Shown piece by piece: positions 8,053-17,391 of a DNA stretch of 64,000 nt. The stretch comes from JALORV01 sp963724365 (GTDB lineage: Bacteria > Pseudomonadota > Gammaproteobacteria > Burkholderiales > Burkholderiaceae_F). The DNA is taken from positions 1-64,000 of the forward strand of contig CAVRUR010000011.1 of assembly GCA_963724365.1 (NCBI GenBank), in the 5' to 3' direction. Position numbers and translations under genes: made by a program. The notes under the pieces were generated by a model, which made no database searches, was not told where the DNA came from, and worked only from the letters and a program-made list of their open reading frames with translations. How positions within the stretch are numbered: the first letter of the stretch is position 1; each line of letters opens with the position of its first letter.

Positions 8053-8925
8053 ATGCGCATCGTTCTCGTCACTGGAATGTCGGGCTCGGGCAAGTCGGTG
8101 GCCATCCGACTGCTCGAGGATGCCGGCTACTACTGCATCGACAACCTGCCGTCGCGATTCCTGGGCGATGTCTGCGCCTTCCTCGACAGCACCGGCCACG
8201 GCGACGTGGCGCTCTCGGTCGATTCGCGCAGCGAGGCATCGCTGGGCGACGTCCCGTCCATCATCGCGTCGCTACGCGGCGCCGGCCACGACGTCCGGGT
8301 GCTGTTCCTGACTGCATCCAACGCGGCTCTGGTACAGCGCTTCTCAGAGACGCGCCGTCGCCACCCGATGTCGATGCGCGTGCAGCCGCAGGGCGCGGAG
8401 ACGACGCTCACGGAAGCGATCGAGCTCGAGCGCGAACTGCTGGCGCCGCTGGTCGAGGTCGGTCACGTGATCGACACCAGCGAGCTGCATCCGAACACGC
8501 TGCGACAGTGGGTGCGGCAGTTCACCGACCTTCCGCCGGCAGCGCTGGTGCTCGCGTTCGAGTCCTTTGCTTTCAAACAGGGAGTGCCGGTTGCCGCGGA
8601 CTTCGTTTTCGACGTGCGCAATCTGCCGAACCCGCATTACGACCCGCGCCTGCGGCCTCTGACCGGCCGCGACGCTGCGGTCATTGCCTACCTGGAGCGG
8701 ATCCCGCAGGCGGGCGAGATGCTCGACGACATCGCCGGATTCATCGACAAGTGGCTGCCGAGCTACGTGGCGGACAACCGGCACTACGTGACCGTTGCCA
8801 TCGGCTGTACCGGCGGACGCCACCGCTCCGTTTACTTCGTCGAGGAACTGGCCCGGCGGTTCCGTGCACAGCGCAACGTGCTGGTGCGCCACCGCGTCAT
8901 CGAGGACTCCGAGACCGGCACGTGA
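8053..8925 (+). CDS. rapZ: RNase adapter protein RapZ (nucleotide-binding)
   Basis: RNA-binding adaptor that in E. coli presents the small RNA GlmZ to RNase E and so tunes glucosamine-6-phosphate synthesis. The protein is 290 residues from ATG 8053. Walker A GMSGSGKS is at residues 8-15. The family phrases DNLPSRFL, FAFKQGVP, FDVRNLPNPHY and the C-terminal IGCTGGRHRSVYFVEEL are all present. Upstream in-frame codons from 7978 fall inside the preceding terminator, so the start at 8053 is preferred. It closes the ptsN-hprK-rapZ group. GlmZ itself is not visible here, so the E. coli role is an extrapolation. Confidence 0.95.
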   Translation: MRIVLVTGMSGSGKSVAIRLLEDAGYYCIDNLPSRFLGDVCAFLDSTGHGDVALSVDSRSEASLGDVPSIIASLRGAGHDVRVLFLTASNAALVQRFSETRRRHPMSMRVQPQGAETTLTEAIELERELLAPLVEVGHVIDTSELHPNTLRQWVRQFTDLPPAALVLAFESFAFKQGVPVAADFVFDVRNLPNPHYDPRLRPLTGRDAAVIAYLERIPQAGEMLDDIAGFIDKWLPSYVADNRHYVTVAIGCTGGRHRSVYFVEELARRFRAQRNVLVRHRVIEDSETGT

Positions 8926-8929
8926 GCTG

Positions 8930-9568
8930 ATGCGCCTGCCGCTGTTTCCGCTGTCGACCGTGCTGTTCCCCGGGGGAGTTCTGCCGCTGCGCATCTTTGA
9001 AGCCCGCTACATGGATATGGCGCGCGACTGCCTGCGCGACGACCTGCAATTCGGCGTCTGCATGATCACCGATCCGAGGGCGAACGAGGCAAGCCGCAAC
9101 GCCAGCGTCGCCGACGTCGGTTGCAGCGCATCCATCGCCGCGTGGGACATGCGGCAGCTGGGCCTGCTGCATGTTCGCGCCGTCGGCGGGCAGCGCTTTC
9201 GCGTGATCAGGTCCAAGACCGAGGGCAACGGACTGAAAGTGGCCGAGGTCGAGTGGATCGAGGACGACGTCGACGCGCCGATCGCGCCCGAGCACGTTCC
9301 CTGCGTCGACCTGCTGCGCAGGATCATCGACGATCTGCGTGCCCAGGCCGCCGAGCGCCGGCGCGAGTCGGAAGACGACGATGTACTTGCCCAGCCGCCG
9401 TTCGAGGAGCCGTTTCAGATGGAGTCGAGCAGCTGGGTATCGAACCGGCTGTGCGAGGTACTGCCGGTGCCGCTGAAAGCCAAGCAGAAACTGATGGAGC
9501 TCGGCGACGGCCGCGCGCGCCTCGAGATCGTGCACACTTACCTCAGGCAGCATTCGGTGTTCAGGTAG
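8930..9568 (+). CDS. LON substrate-binding-domain protein (no protease domain)
   Basis: A stand-alone LON N-terminal domain protein of 212 residues. It begins MRLPLFPLSTVLFPGGVLPL, continues RIFEARYMDMARDCL and has the phrase GLLHVRAVGGQRFRV, all typical of the Lon N-domain. No AAA+ or Ser-Lys protease part follows. Such proteins are common in proteobacteria; their function is not established. It starts four bases after the rapZ stop, suggesting cotranscription, and its last eight bases overlap the end of the convergent mutY gene. Confidence 0.85.
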   Translation: MRLPLFPLSTVLFPGGVLPLRIFEARYMDMARDCLRDDLQFGVCMITDPRANEASRNASVADVGCSASIAAWDMRQLGLLHVRAVGGQRFRVIRSKTEGNGLKVAEVEWIEDDVDAPIAPEHVPCVDLLRRIIDDLRAQAAERRRESEDDDVLAQPPFEEPFQMESSSWVSNRLCEVLPVPLKAKQKLMELGDGRARLEIVHTYLRQHSVFR

Positions 9569-10631
9569 TCCGAGCGTCGTCGACGCGGCCCGCCAGCGCG
9601 CGCAAGAGTCGGCGCAGTGGCGCCGGTAGGGCCGCATGGTCGACCTCGTCGGCGCCCAGCCACTCGAGTCCGGCCGCTTCCGCCACGCCAATTGCGCCCA
9701 TCGCGCGCACCACGCACGGGTGCATCAGAAAGCTGTAGTGGCTGAACTCGTGCCGCACCGTGTCCAGGCGCTGCTCGACCGAGCCGCGCAATCCGAAACG
9801 CTTCGCGATCGCCGACTGCAAGGCGGCGTCCGAGAGATCCGCGTCGAATTCCGGCGCACTGAGAAGGCCACCCCAGATGCCGGTGGGAGCGCGCCGCTCC
9901 AGCAGGATCGCACCGGCGTCGTCGGTGATCAGTGCGAGCGTCGCGGCGCGCAACGGTCGCGCGCGCGATGGCCGCGGCGCGGGGAGTTCCGCGATGCGTT
10001 CGTCGCGCAGGGCGATGCAGGTCGGGCGGACCGGACAGGCGTCACAGCGGGGCCGCGCCCGTACGCAGATCGTCGCGCCCAGGTCCATCAGTCCCTGCGT
10101 ATAGGTCTCGATGTCGGCGCTCGGCAACTCGGCCGCAGCGCGATTCCACAGGATGCGCTCGGTCGCGACAGCGCCCGTATAGCCGCCGACGCCGAAGTGC
10201 CTCGCGAAGACCCGCTTGACGTTGCCATCAAGGATCGCGGCGCGTTCGCCGAACGCAAACACCGCAATCGCCGCCGCCGTGGAGCGTCCGATGCCCGGCA
10301 ACTGCTCGAGCTGCTCGGCCGAGGCGGGAAAGGCACCACCGTGATCGGCAACGATGGCCTGCGCACAGCGGTGCAGGTTGCGCGCACGCGAGTAGTAGCC
10401 AAGCCCGGCCCACGCCGACATCACATCATCGATCGGGGCAGCCGCCAGCGCACCCACGTCCGGGAACCGCGCGAGGAAGCGCAGGTAGTAGGGGACGACG
10501 GTCGCGACCTGGGTCTGTTGCAGCATGATCTCCGACAGCCAGATGCGGTACGCATCGCGCGTGCCCTGCCAGGGCAGCCCGTGCCTCCCATGGCGTCGCT
10601 GCCACGCGACGAGGAGATCGGAAAATTTCAT
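9561..10631 (-). CDS. mutY: A/G-specific adenine glycosylase MutY
   Basis: Base-excision repair enzyme that removes adenine mispaired with 8-oxoguanine. It is 356 residues from the ATG at 10631. Catalytic Glu34 lies in LSEIMLQQTQV, the helix-hairpin-helix is LPGIGRSTAAAI, and the catalytic Asp is Asp135 in AAILDGNVKRV. The 4Fe-4S ligands are Cys189, Cys196, Cys199 and Cys205 with the canonical 6-2-5 spacing. A C-terminal NUDIX-like domain (LLERRAPTGIWGGLLSAPEF) recognises 8-oxoG. An in-frame extension upstream has no homology. The next genes on the same strand are a dynamin-like GTPase and mutM, another enzyme of the same oxidative-damage system. Confidence 0.96.
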   Translation of the reverse strand: MKFSDLLVAWQRRHGRHGLPWQGTRDAYRIWLSEIMLQQTQVATVVPYYLRFLARFPDVGALAAAPIDDVMSAWAGLGYYSRARNLHRCAQAIVADHGGAFPASAEQLEQLPGIGRSTAAAIAVFAFGERAAILDGNVKRVFARHFGVGGYTGAVATERILWNRAAAELPSADIETYTQGLMDLGATICVRARPRCDACPVRPTCIALRDERIAELPAPRPSRARPLRAATLALITDDAGAILLERRAPTGIWGGLLSAPEFDADLSDAALQSAIAKRFGLRGSVEQRLDTVRHEFSHYSFLMHPCVVRAMGAIGVAEAAGLEWLGADEVDHAALPAPLRRLLRALAGRVDDARTT

Positions 10632-10722
10632 TCGTGGGGAATGTCCGCCTGCATGGGGTTCGCGGACGCGCTGTGCGCCTGCGCTGCCGTGCGCGGCGCC
10701 CGCGCCCGGCCCTGCGACGACG

Positions 10723-12681
10723 TTACGCGGCGAGAGGAACTTCCGCCAGCCCCAGTTCGTCCGGGACCCTTGCCCCGACCTCGTGGACGCGATCGGCGAA
10801 TCGCCTGAGGGCGGCGAGGCGCGCCTGCGTGTCCTCGAGCGCGAGCTCGAGTTCGCTGATGCGTTCATCGAGTGAGCCCTGGGCATCGCGGATCTTGGAG
10901 ATCGACTCCGCACGCTTCTTCAGTTGCGCACGTTGCTCGCGGACCTGCAGCTCGATCGGAGGCAGCAGCGACTTGACCCAGGCCTCGGTATCCCGCTCGG
11001 CCGCGGAGAAGATCTCGCGCGACTTCGCCACGACGGTCTCGAAGAAACGCTCCATCAGTGTCCAGCGATCGCGCGTGAGCACGGCAAACGCACCGAACTG
11101 CGAACGGTAGGCCGCCTCGGCACGCTCCAGGTCGGCGATGTAGGTGTCGAGCGAGAACGTCATCGGCGGGCTCAGGCTCCAACCCAGCTCCTCGGCAAAG
11201 CGGCGCTGCACGCCCAGCACCATCTGCTCGATCTCGAGCGCCTTCGCATTGGCATCACGCAGCAACTCGCGCAGGTTGCCGAAATAGTCGCGCACGGCGC
11301 CCGATATGGAGGGCGACAGCTGCGACTTCTTCATCGTGTTGCGGGTCGCGAGGACCTGCGCACGCAGCGTGCTGACGCGCAGTGGCACGAACAGCTTGTC
11401 CGACAGTTTCTGCAGCACCACGCGTGCCGCGACGATCTTGCGCACGACTTCCTCGAACTCGCGTTGTTCGGCCAGCGCCCGCCGCGTCATGCGCTCGATG
11501 GAACTCTGGTTCTTGCCTTGCAGGCCGCGCAGTTCATAGAGCTGCTCGATCACGCCACGCTCGCGCGCGGTCAGGGTCTGGCGCGCTTCGGAGGCGACGC
11601 GCTCGACCTGCGCCACCGTCTGGTCGCGCACGATCTGCTGTTTGGTCGGCACCAGCAGGTCGATCAACGCCTCTTCCAGTAACGGCAGCCGGCTGGCTTC
11701 GAGCAACGTCGGATCGTTCTGGACCTTGGCGACCAGGCCCTTCTGTGCGCTGACGGGAAACACGCGCATCGGCTCGAGGTCGAGGGTGGCCGCGACCGCG
11801 GCGCACTGGTGCCGCACTTCCAGTTCGATCTCGCCGGGTGTCTTCAGCACGTCCCACAGGCCGTCGATCTTGTTGAGGACCGCAATGTGATTCTTGTGAC
11901 CCGCGTCGCCGACGACATGCCGCCAGACATCGAGGTCGCTCTTGGTCACCCCGGTATCGGCGGCAAGGACGAACAGCACCGCGTGAGCGTTCGGCAGCAG
12001 CGACAGCGTCAGTTCCGGCTCGGTGCCGATCGCATTCAAGCCTGGCGTGTCGAGGATCACCAGTCCGTGCTTGAGCAGCGGGTGCGGAAAGTTGATGACG
12101 GCGTGGCGCCACTTCGAGATCTCGACCATGCCTTTCTTGTCGAGTGCGATAGCCTGGTCGGGATCGTCGGCATCGAACAGCGCGTAGCTGCGCGCCTCGT
12201 CGACCGGAACCCGCACCGTCTCGGCGACGATCTTGAAGGCGTTGAGCATGCCGTCGGCGGAACTGGTGTCGAGCGGGAACACCTGCCACTCTTCGGACAG
12301 GCGCTTGAAGTCGGAGGTCGAGCCGAGACGGCTGCGCGTTTCGATCGGTAGTGCACGGATGCACGGCGGCATTGACTCGTCGTACAGCAGTTCCGTCGGG
12401 CACATCGTCGTGCGCCCGGCCGACGATGGCAGGATGCGCTTGCCGTAGTCGGCAAAGAAAATGGCGTTGATCAGTTCTGACTTGCCGCGCGAGAACTCGG
12501 CGACAAAGGCAATGACGAGCTTGTCCTCGGCGAGACGATCGAGCGCGACGTCGACGCGGCGTGCCGCGTCCGGATCGAGCATCTGTGCGTCGACCAGCCA
12601 CTGTCGCAACTGGACGATGGCCGCTGCCAGCGCGTCACGCCACTGGCCGTATTCCTCGAAGCTGGAAGCAAGCTGGGCCAT
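10723..12681 (-). CDS. Dynamin-like large GTPase
   Basis: Predicted large GTPase of 652 residues. G1 is AEFSRGKS at residues 61-68, where Ala replaces the usual first Gly. The G2 threonines are at 91-92, G3 DTPG is at 211-214 and G4 NKID is at 270-273. The second half is long and helical, with stretches such as REQRAQLKKRAESISKIRD and ERISELELALEDTQARL, as expected for the dynamin stalk. No clear transmembrane segment is visible. The start is ATG 12681, chosen over an upstream in-frame ATG without homology. Related bacterial proteins remodel membranes or, like E. coli CrfC, bind the replication clamp; which applies is unknown. It lies between mutY and mutM on the same strand. Confidence 0.85.
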   Translation of the reverse strand: MAQLASSFEEYGQWRDALAAAIVQLRQWLVDAQMLDPDAARRVDVALDRLAEDKLVIAFVAEFSRGKSELINAIFFADYGKRILPSSAGRTTMCPTELLYDESMPPCIRALPIETRSRLGSTSDFKRLSEEWQVFPLDTSSADGMLNAFKIVAETVRVPVDEARSYALFDADDPDQAIALDKKGMVEISKWRHAVINFPHPLLKHGLVILDTPGLNAIGTEPELTLSLLPNAHAVLFVLAADTGVTKSDLDVWRHVVGDAGHKNHIAVLNKIDGLWDVLKTPGEIELEVRHQCAAVAATLDLEPMRVFPVSAQKGLVAKVQNDPTLLEASRLPLLEEALIDLLVPTKQQIVRDQTVAQVERVASEARQTLTARERGVIEQLYELRGLQGKNQSSIERMTRRALAEQREFEEVVRKIVAARVVLQKLSDKLFVPLRVSTLRAQVLATRNTMKKSQLSPSISGAVRDYFGNLRELLRDANAKALEIEQMVLGVQRRFAEELGWSLSPPMTFSLDTYIADLERAEAAYRSQFGAFAVLTRDRWTLMERFFETVVAKSREIFSAAERDTEAWVKSLLPPIELQVREQRAQLKKRAESISKIRDAQGSLDERISELELALEDTQARLAALRRFADRVHEVGARVPDELGLAEVPLAA

Positions 12682-12817
12682 GAGCCACGCGTCGAAGCAG
12701 GGTCGAGCCAATCTATCACAGGGTCTGCGGCACGCGATCCGTGCCCATGACATGAAAACGTACCGACAACCGGTTCAAATCGAGGCACGCCCCGACCCGC
12801 GCGGCGCGATTCGCAGC

Positions 12818-13648
12818 TCACCGCCGCTGGCAGTGCGGACAGTAGTAGGTCGACCGTTGCCCCTGGACCCGTCGGCGTATCGGCGTCGCGCAGACTCGGC
12901 AAGGCTGTCCCTCGCGCTCGTAGACCTTGGCATCGAGCATGAAGTAGCCCTCGTCGCCAGCTGCCGATACAAAGTCGCGCAAGGTGCTGCCGCCCACGCC
13001 GATCGCCTCGGTCAGGACCTCGCGCACGGCGGTCGCCAGCCGGTCGCAGCGCTCGGGGCCGAGCCGGCCGGCTGCAAGTTTTGGATTGATGCCGGCACGA
13101 AACAACGCCTCCGACGCATAGATGTTGCCGACTCCGACGACGATGTTCCCGGCCAGCAGGATCTGCTTGATCGAAGCTGTCCGCCGGCGCGTGCCGGTGT
13201 AGAGCACTGCACCGCCAAAGCGCGGATCGAACGGTTCCATGCCGAGGTCGGCAAGCAACGGATGTTCAGTTACGGGCCCGGCCGCGGCGCCATGCCAGAG
13301 CAACGCTCCGAAGCGGCGCGGGTCGGTCAGTCGGACAACATGGCGTGGTACCACGATGTCGACATGATCGTGCCGGCGCGCGGGCGGCGCCGAGTCACGC
13401 GGCCATACGCGCCATGCACCCGACATGCCCAGGTGGGAGATCAGCGTCCCGTGGGAAAACTCCCACAGGAGGTACTTGCCACGGCGTTCCAGCTGCACGA
13501 TGCGCCGTCCGGTGAGGCGGGACGCAAGATCGTGCGGGATTGGCCAGCGCAGGCGGGTATCGCGCACATCCATCGACGCAATCGTCTGTCCTTCGACATA
13601 CGGAGCCAGCGCCCGCCGCGTGACTTCGACTTCAGGCAGTTCGGGCAT
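12818..13648 (-). CDS. mutM: Formamidopyrimidine-DNA glycosylase MutM (Fpg)
   Basis: Bifunctional glycosylase/AP lyase that removes 8-oxoguanine and ring-opened purines. It has 276 residues. The N-terminus MPELPEVEVTRRAL supplies the catalytic Pro2 and Glu3. The phrase ERRGKYLLWEF contains the conserved Lys. The H2TH region is NIYASEALFRAGINP, and the C-terminal zinc finger is CRVC followed by CPHC 16 residues later. All catalytic and zinc residues are intact. It is transcribed away from the TPR lipoprotein gene, and 136 bases without a gene separate it from the dynamin-like GTPase downstream. Confidence 0.97.
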   Translation of the reverse strand: MPELPEVEVTRRALAPYVEGQTIASMDVRDTRLRWPIPHDLASRLTGRRIVQLERRGKYLLWEFSHGTLISHLGMSGAWRVWPRDSAPPARRHDHVDIVVPRHVVRLTDPRRFGALLWHGAAAGPVTEHPLLADLGMEPFDPRFGGAVLYTGTRRRTASIKQILLAGNIVVGVGNIYASEALFRAGINPKLAAGRLGPERCDRLATAVREVLTEAIGVGGSTLRDFVSAAGDEGYFMLDAKVYEREGQPCRVCATPIRRRVQGQRSTYYCPHCQRR

Positions 13649-13746
13649 CGCTCTTGCACCGAACGGTCAGCGGTCGTACTGACTGTCGTTCTGATAATGT
13701 GAGGTTCATTCCGCTTGCCGTGCGCTCCAGCGCACGCGTCCACTCC

Positions 13747-15570
13747 ATGCTGTTTTCCATCGCACGTCGCGCCGCCACCGCGTCGCGTCTGTTTCCGCTC
13801 CTGATCGCGACAGCGATTCTAGGGTGCGCCACACGGCCCGATGCGGCGTCGCCTGAACCTGTGCCCGCGCCTGCACCCGCCTCGAGTCCGCCCGTAGCTT
13901 CCCTGCCCACGGCGCCGAGCGCGCCCGAAGCGCGCGCCGGCGCGATGGATGGCATTCCCGAGGTGCCGATCACCGGCGCGCTGATGTACCAGTTGATGGC
14001 GGCCGAGCTCGCTGCGCAACAGGGCGAACTCGGCGCGGCCTACTCGATCTATCTGAAGCTGGCGCGCGAGACTCGTGACCCGCGACTTGCGCGGCGGGCC
14101 GCGGAACTCGCGCTGCAGGGGCGCGCGCTGCCGCAGAGCGTCGAAGCGGCGGAGCTGTGGCGGCAGCTCGCACCCGATTCCAGGGATGCCGGGCAGGCGC
14201 TGGCCCTGCTGTATGCAAGCACGGGCCGCTTCGATGACGCCTACACGCTGCTCGCTGCCGAGGTCAAGGCGGCCGCATCGCCCGCGGCAGAGCTGTCGCG
14301 CATCCAGCGCCAGCTGGCGCGCGCCCAGGACCGACAGGGCACATTCAAGCTGCTCGAACGCCTGGCGCAGCCCTACCTGAACAATGCCGACGTGCGCCTG
14401 GTCCTGGCTTCCGGTGCGAACGCGGCCGGCATGTCGGCACGGGCAGCTGCGGAGGCCAAGGCGGCCGTGGCGCTGCAGCCGGACTCCGAGCGGGCGGTGT
14501 TGGCCGCAGCACAATTCCTGCAGAACACCGATCGCCCGGCGGCGCTCGACCTGCTTCAACGCCAGGTCGCTCGGCCCGGCGCTTCCGCCGAAGTTCGCCT
14601 GGCCTATGCGCGACTGCTGGTGGCGGATCGCCAATACGGACCCGCGCGTGCCCAGTTCGAGCTGCTGCAGCAGGCCGATCCCAAAAACCCGGACCTGGTT
14701 TACTCGCTAGCATTGCTATCCCTGCAGGGCAACCTGCGAGCCGACGCCCGCACCTACCTGCTGCGCTACCTGGACCTGCTGCAGAGCCAGCCCAGTGAAG
14801 AACGCGATCCGGATCAGGCATACCTGTACCTCGCGCAACTGGCGGAAGACGACAGGGAGTACGACGACGCGCTGCGCTGGCTGCGCAAGATCGAGGGCGG
14901 CGACGAATTCATTCCTGCGCGCGTGCGCGAAGCGCTCGTCCTTGCGAAGATGCAGCGCGCCGATGAAGCACGCAAGCTGCTGCGCGGCGTGCAGGCGAAT
15001 TCACCTGATGAGCGACTGCAGCTGGTGCTGGCCGAAGCTCAATTGCTGCGCGAGACACGTCGCTACGACGAGGCGTACAAGCTGCTGGCCCAGGCTCTCG
15101 AGAAGACGCCGGACAACATCGCACTGCTTTACGACAGCGCGATGACGGCGGAAAAACTCGATCGCATCGATGCGATGGAACGTCAGTTGCGGCGGGTGAT
15201 CGAGCTCAAGCCGGATTACGCCCATGCCTACAACGCGCTGGGCTACACCTTTGCCGATCGCAATGTGCGGCTGCCCGAGGCGTTGCAGCTGATCGAGAAG
15301 GCGCACCAGCTCGCGCCCGAGGACCCCTTTATTCTCGACTCGCTCGGCTGGGTCTACTTCCGCATGGGTGACCTGCCGCAGGCAAAGAAATACCTCGAGC
15401 TCGCCTACGACGCGAAACCGGACGCCGAGGTCACGATCCATCTCGCGGAGGTGCTCTGGTCGGGCGGAGACCAGGCACGGGCCCGGACGCTGTTGCGTGA
15501 AGCCCGCGCAAAGGAGCCCGCCAACGAATTGCTGAAGTCGACACTTGCCCGCCTGCGCATCGTGCTGTGA
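13747..15570 (+). CDS. TPR-repeat outer-membrane lipoprotein
   Basis: Tetratricopeptide-repeat lipoprotein of 607 residues from ATG 13747. The N-terminus SRLFPLLIATAILGCAT is a lipoprotein signal with the modified Cys in ILGC. A Pro/Ala/Ser linker follows, then about twelve TPR-like helical pairs, such as DNIALLYDSAMTAEKLDRID, YAHAYNALGYTFADRN and DPFILDSLGWVYFRMGDLPQ. TPR arrays mediate protein contacts; the partner is not known. Its stop overlaps the lolB ATG by one base, so the two are translationally coupled. In betaproteobacteria such a gene commonly precedes lolB, suggesting an envelope role. Confidence 0.88.
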   Translation: MLFSIARRAATASRLFPLLIATAILGCATRPDAASPEPVPAPAPASSPPVASLPTAPSAPEARAGAMDGIPEVPITGALMYQLMAAELAAQQGELGAAYSIYLKLARETRDPRLARRAAELALQGRALPQSVEAAELWRQLAPDSRDAGQALALLYASTGRFDDAYTLLAAEVKAAASPAAELSRIQRQLARAQDRQGTFKLLERLAQPYLNNADVRLVLASGANAAGMSARAAAEAKAAVALQPDSERAVLAAAQFLQNTDRPAALDLLQRQVARPGASAEVRLAYARLLVADRQYGPARAQFELLQQADPKNPDLVYSLALLSLQGNLRADARTYLLRYLDLLQSQPSEERDPDQAYLYLAQLAEDDREYDDALRWLRKIEGGDEFIPARVREALVLAKMQRADEARKLLRGVQANSPDERLQLVLAEAQLLRETRRYDEAYKLLAQALEKTPDNIALLYDSAMTAEKLDRIDAMERQLRRVIELKPDYAHAYNALGYTFADRNVRLPEALQLIEKAHQLAPEDPFILDSLGWVYFRMGDLPQAKKYLELAYDAKPDAEVTIHLAEVLWSGGDQARARTLLREARAKEPANELLKSTLARLRIVL

Positions 15571-16130
15571 TGGCAGGCTGGCGTCTATGGATCGCGTTGT
15601 GTGCGCTGGCCCTCGGTGCCTGCGCCACGGCACCGACCGCGCCGCCCGAACGTGCCTATGCCGGCCGCTTTGCCGCGATCGCGGTCAATGGCGCGCAGCG
15701 TGACAGCGTCAGCGGGCGCTTCATGATCGAAGTGCGCGGAGATCGCAAGACGATCGATCTCGCCACGCCGGTCGGCACCACGATCGCCCGCATCGAGATT
15801 GAGCCCGGCCGCGCCAGCGCGACTGGACCCCAGCTGCAGACCGTCACCGGCCCGGATGCCGATGAACTCGTCGAGCGCCTGCTCGGCTGGCGCCTGCCGG
15901 TGGCCGGACTGGTCGACTGGATCAATGGCCAACCCGTACCGGAACGGCCTGCGAGGACGCGACGTGAAGACGACCGCATCAGCGAGATCGAACAGGACGG
16001 ATGGACGATCCGCATCGGCGAATATTCACCGGCAACGGCGCGGCCATCGCGACTCGTCATGGACCGCCCACCGACCGGCGCCTACCCGGCGGTCTCCGTA
16101 CGCGTGATCGTCGACGACCCCATCCCCTGA
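15570..16130 (+). CDS. lolB: Outer-membrane lipoprotein receptor LolB
   Basis: Accepts lipoproteins from periplasmic LolA and inserts them in the outer membrane; itself a lipoprotein. It has 186 residues. The signal sequence is MAGWRLWIALCALALGAC with Cys18 as the lipidated residue. The LolB domain covers AGRFAAIAVNGAQRDSVSGRF to the C-terminus, with the typical ELVERLLGWRLPVAGLVDWI. The ATG at 15570-15572 shares one base with the TPR gene stop. The ispE start lies 11 bases downstream, the lolB-ispE order seen in many beta- and gammaproteobacteria. Confidence 0.93.
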   Translation: MAGWRLWIALCALALGACATAPTAPPERAYAGRFAAIAVNGAQRDSVSGRFMIEVRGDRKTIDLATPVGTTIARIEIEPGRASATGPQLQTVTGPDADELVERLLGWRLPVAGLVDWINGQPVPERPARTRREDDRISEIEQDGWTIRIGEYSPATARPSRLVMDRPPTGAYPAVSVRVIVDDPIP

Positions 16131-16141
16131 CCCTGGCACGC

Positions 16142-17032
16142 ATGGATCGCGCACTCGCATTGCCCGCTCCGGCAAAGATCAATCTGTTCCTGCACGTGCT
16201 CGGCCGTCGCACGGACGGCTATCACGACCTGCAATCGGTTCTCTGCCTGATCGATCTTGCCGACTGGATCGACATCGAGCGGCGCGCCGATGGGCAGTTG
16301 CGGCGGACCGGCGACGTGATCGGCGCGCCCGACGACGATCTCGCGCTGCGTGCGGCCCGCCTGCTGCAACAGCGCACCGGAACGGGCCATGGCGCCGACA
16401 TTGCCATCACCAAGCGAATTCCGGCAGGTGCCGGTCTCGGCGGCGGCTCGTCTGATGCCGCGACAACCCTCATCGCACTGAATCGCCTGTGGGACACCGG
16501 ACTCGATCGGGCGCAACTGGCGGATCTTGGGTTGGCACTGGGAGCGGATGTTCCGTTCTTCGTGCACGGCACGAACGCATTTGCAGAAGGCCGTGGAGAA
16601 CGCCTGTCGCCGGTCACGCTCGCGCCTGCGCACTATTCGGTGATCTGGCCTCAAGTGCATGTTTCGACAAAGGAAATCTTCGAAGACCCCGGTTTGACAC
16701 GAAATACCAAAGCCACGAAAATGTCGGACTTTTCTGCAGTGGCCGGTGCCCTCGTGCCCGCGAGCGCAGGCGAGTGCACCAACGGTGTTGCTGCAGCACT
16801 TTTTGGCGTCAATGATCTCGAGCCGGTGGCATGCCGTCGGTATCCCGTGATTGATCAAGTGCTTGCGCACCTTTCCGGTTTCGGGGCGGCGCGCATGACC
16901 GGGTCAGGGTCGGCGGCGTTCGCAGTCACTCCGAGTGCAAGTGCGGCGCAGGCAGCGCTCGCCAAGCTGCCACCGGGTTGGCAGGGCTGGGCGGTTCGCG
17001 GACTGCAGGAGCATCCGCTGCGCGCCTGGTAG
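16142..17032 (+). CDS. ispE: 4-diphosphocytidyl-2-C-methyl-D-erythritol kinase IspE
   Basis: GHMP kinase of the MEP isoprenoid pathway; phosphorylates CDP-methylerythritol. It has 296 residues. The N-terminus APAKINLFLHVLGRRTDGYH holds the conserved Lys, Asn and Asp. The ATP-binding motif PAGAGLGGGSSDAA is at residues 94-107, and the C-terminal motif MTGSGSAAFAV completes the fold. The start ATG 16142 was taken because the homology begins there; an upstream in-frame region overlaps lolB. It is followed after 133 bases by tRNA-Gln and then prs, the normal betaproteobacterial order. Confidence 0.96.
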   Translation: MDRALALPAPAKINLFLHVLGRRTDGYHDLQSVLCLIDLADWIDIERRADGQLRRTGDVIGAPDDDLALRAARLLQQRTGTGHGADIAITKRIPAGAGLGGGSSDAATTLIALNRLWDTGLDRAQLADLGLALGADVPFFVHGTNAFAEGRGERLSPVTLAPAHYSVIWPQVHVSTKEIFEDPGLTRNTKATKMSDFSAVAGALVPASAGECTNGVAAALFGVNDLEPVACRRYPVIDQVLAHLSGFGAARMTGSGSAAFAVTPSASAAQAALAKLPPGWQGWAVRGLQEHPLRAW

Positions 17033-17165
17033 GTTGGCGGCGATGCCGTCGATTGATAGCGGAAGTTGAAGTGCGGTTCGGCGATTGACCGGACCGGGCA
17101 GAGCGGAAGCATCCGGGTCTGCAAGAGCAGGATCTGCAACAGCAGAGCAGCAAAGTTTCAAGTGC

Positions 17166-17242
17166 TGGGGAGTCGCCAAGCTGGTTAAGGCAGCGGATTT
17201 TGATTCCGCCATTCGAGGGTTCGAATCCTTCCTCCCCAGCCA
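17166..17242 (+). tRNA. tRNA-Gln (anticodon UUG)
   Basis: A 77-base cloverleaf. The acceptor arms are TGGGGAG and CTCCCCA, followed by discriminator G and an encoded CCA. The D stem is GCC/GGC. The anticodon stem GCGGA/TCCGC encloses loop TTTTGAT with anticodon TTG at 17200-17202. The T stem GAGGG/CCTTC encloses TTCGAAT. The predicted charge is glutamine. It lies between ispE and prs. Confidence 0.97.
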
Positions 17243-17391
17243 AACCGTAGGGCCGCCGTGATGTACGCGACGCCAGTGCGTAGCGAGTGCATCACGGCGG
17301 ACCTGTTTTTGGGGCGCCGCCTCGAGGCGGCTCGATCCCGGCGCCCGGGCGACAACCCATCCACACCGAATGCCGCGCAGGCGTGCCAGCC

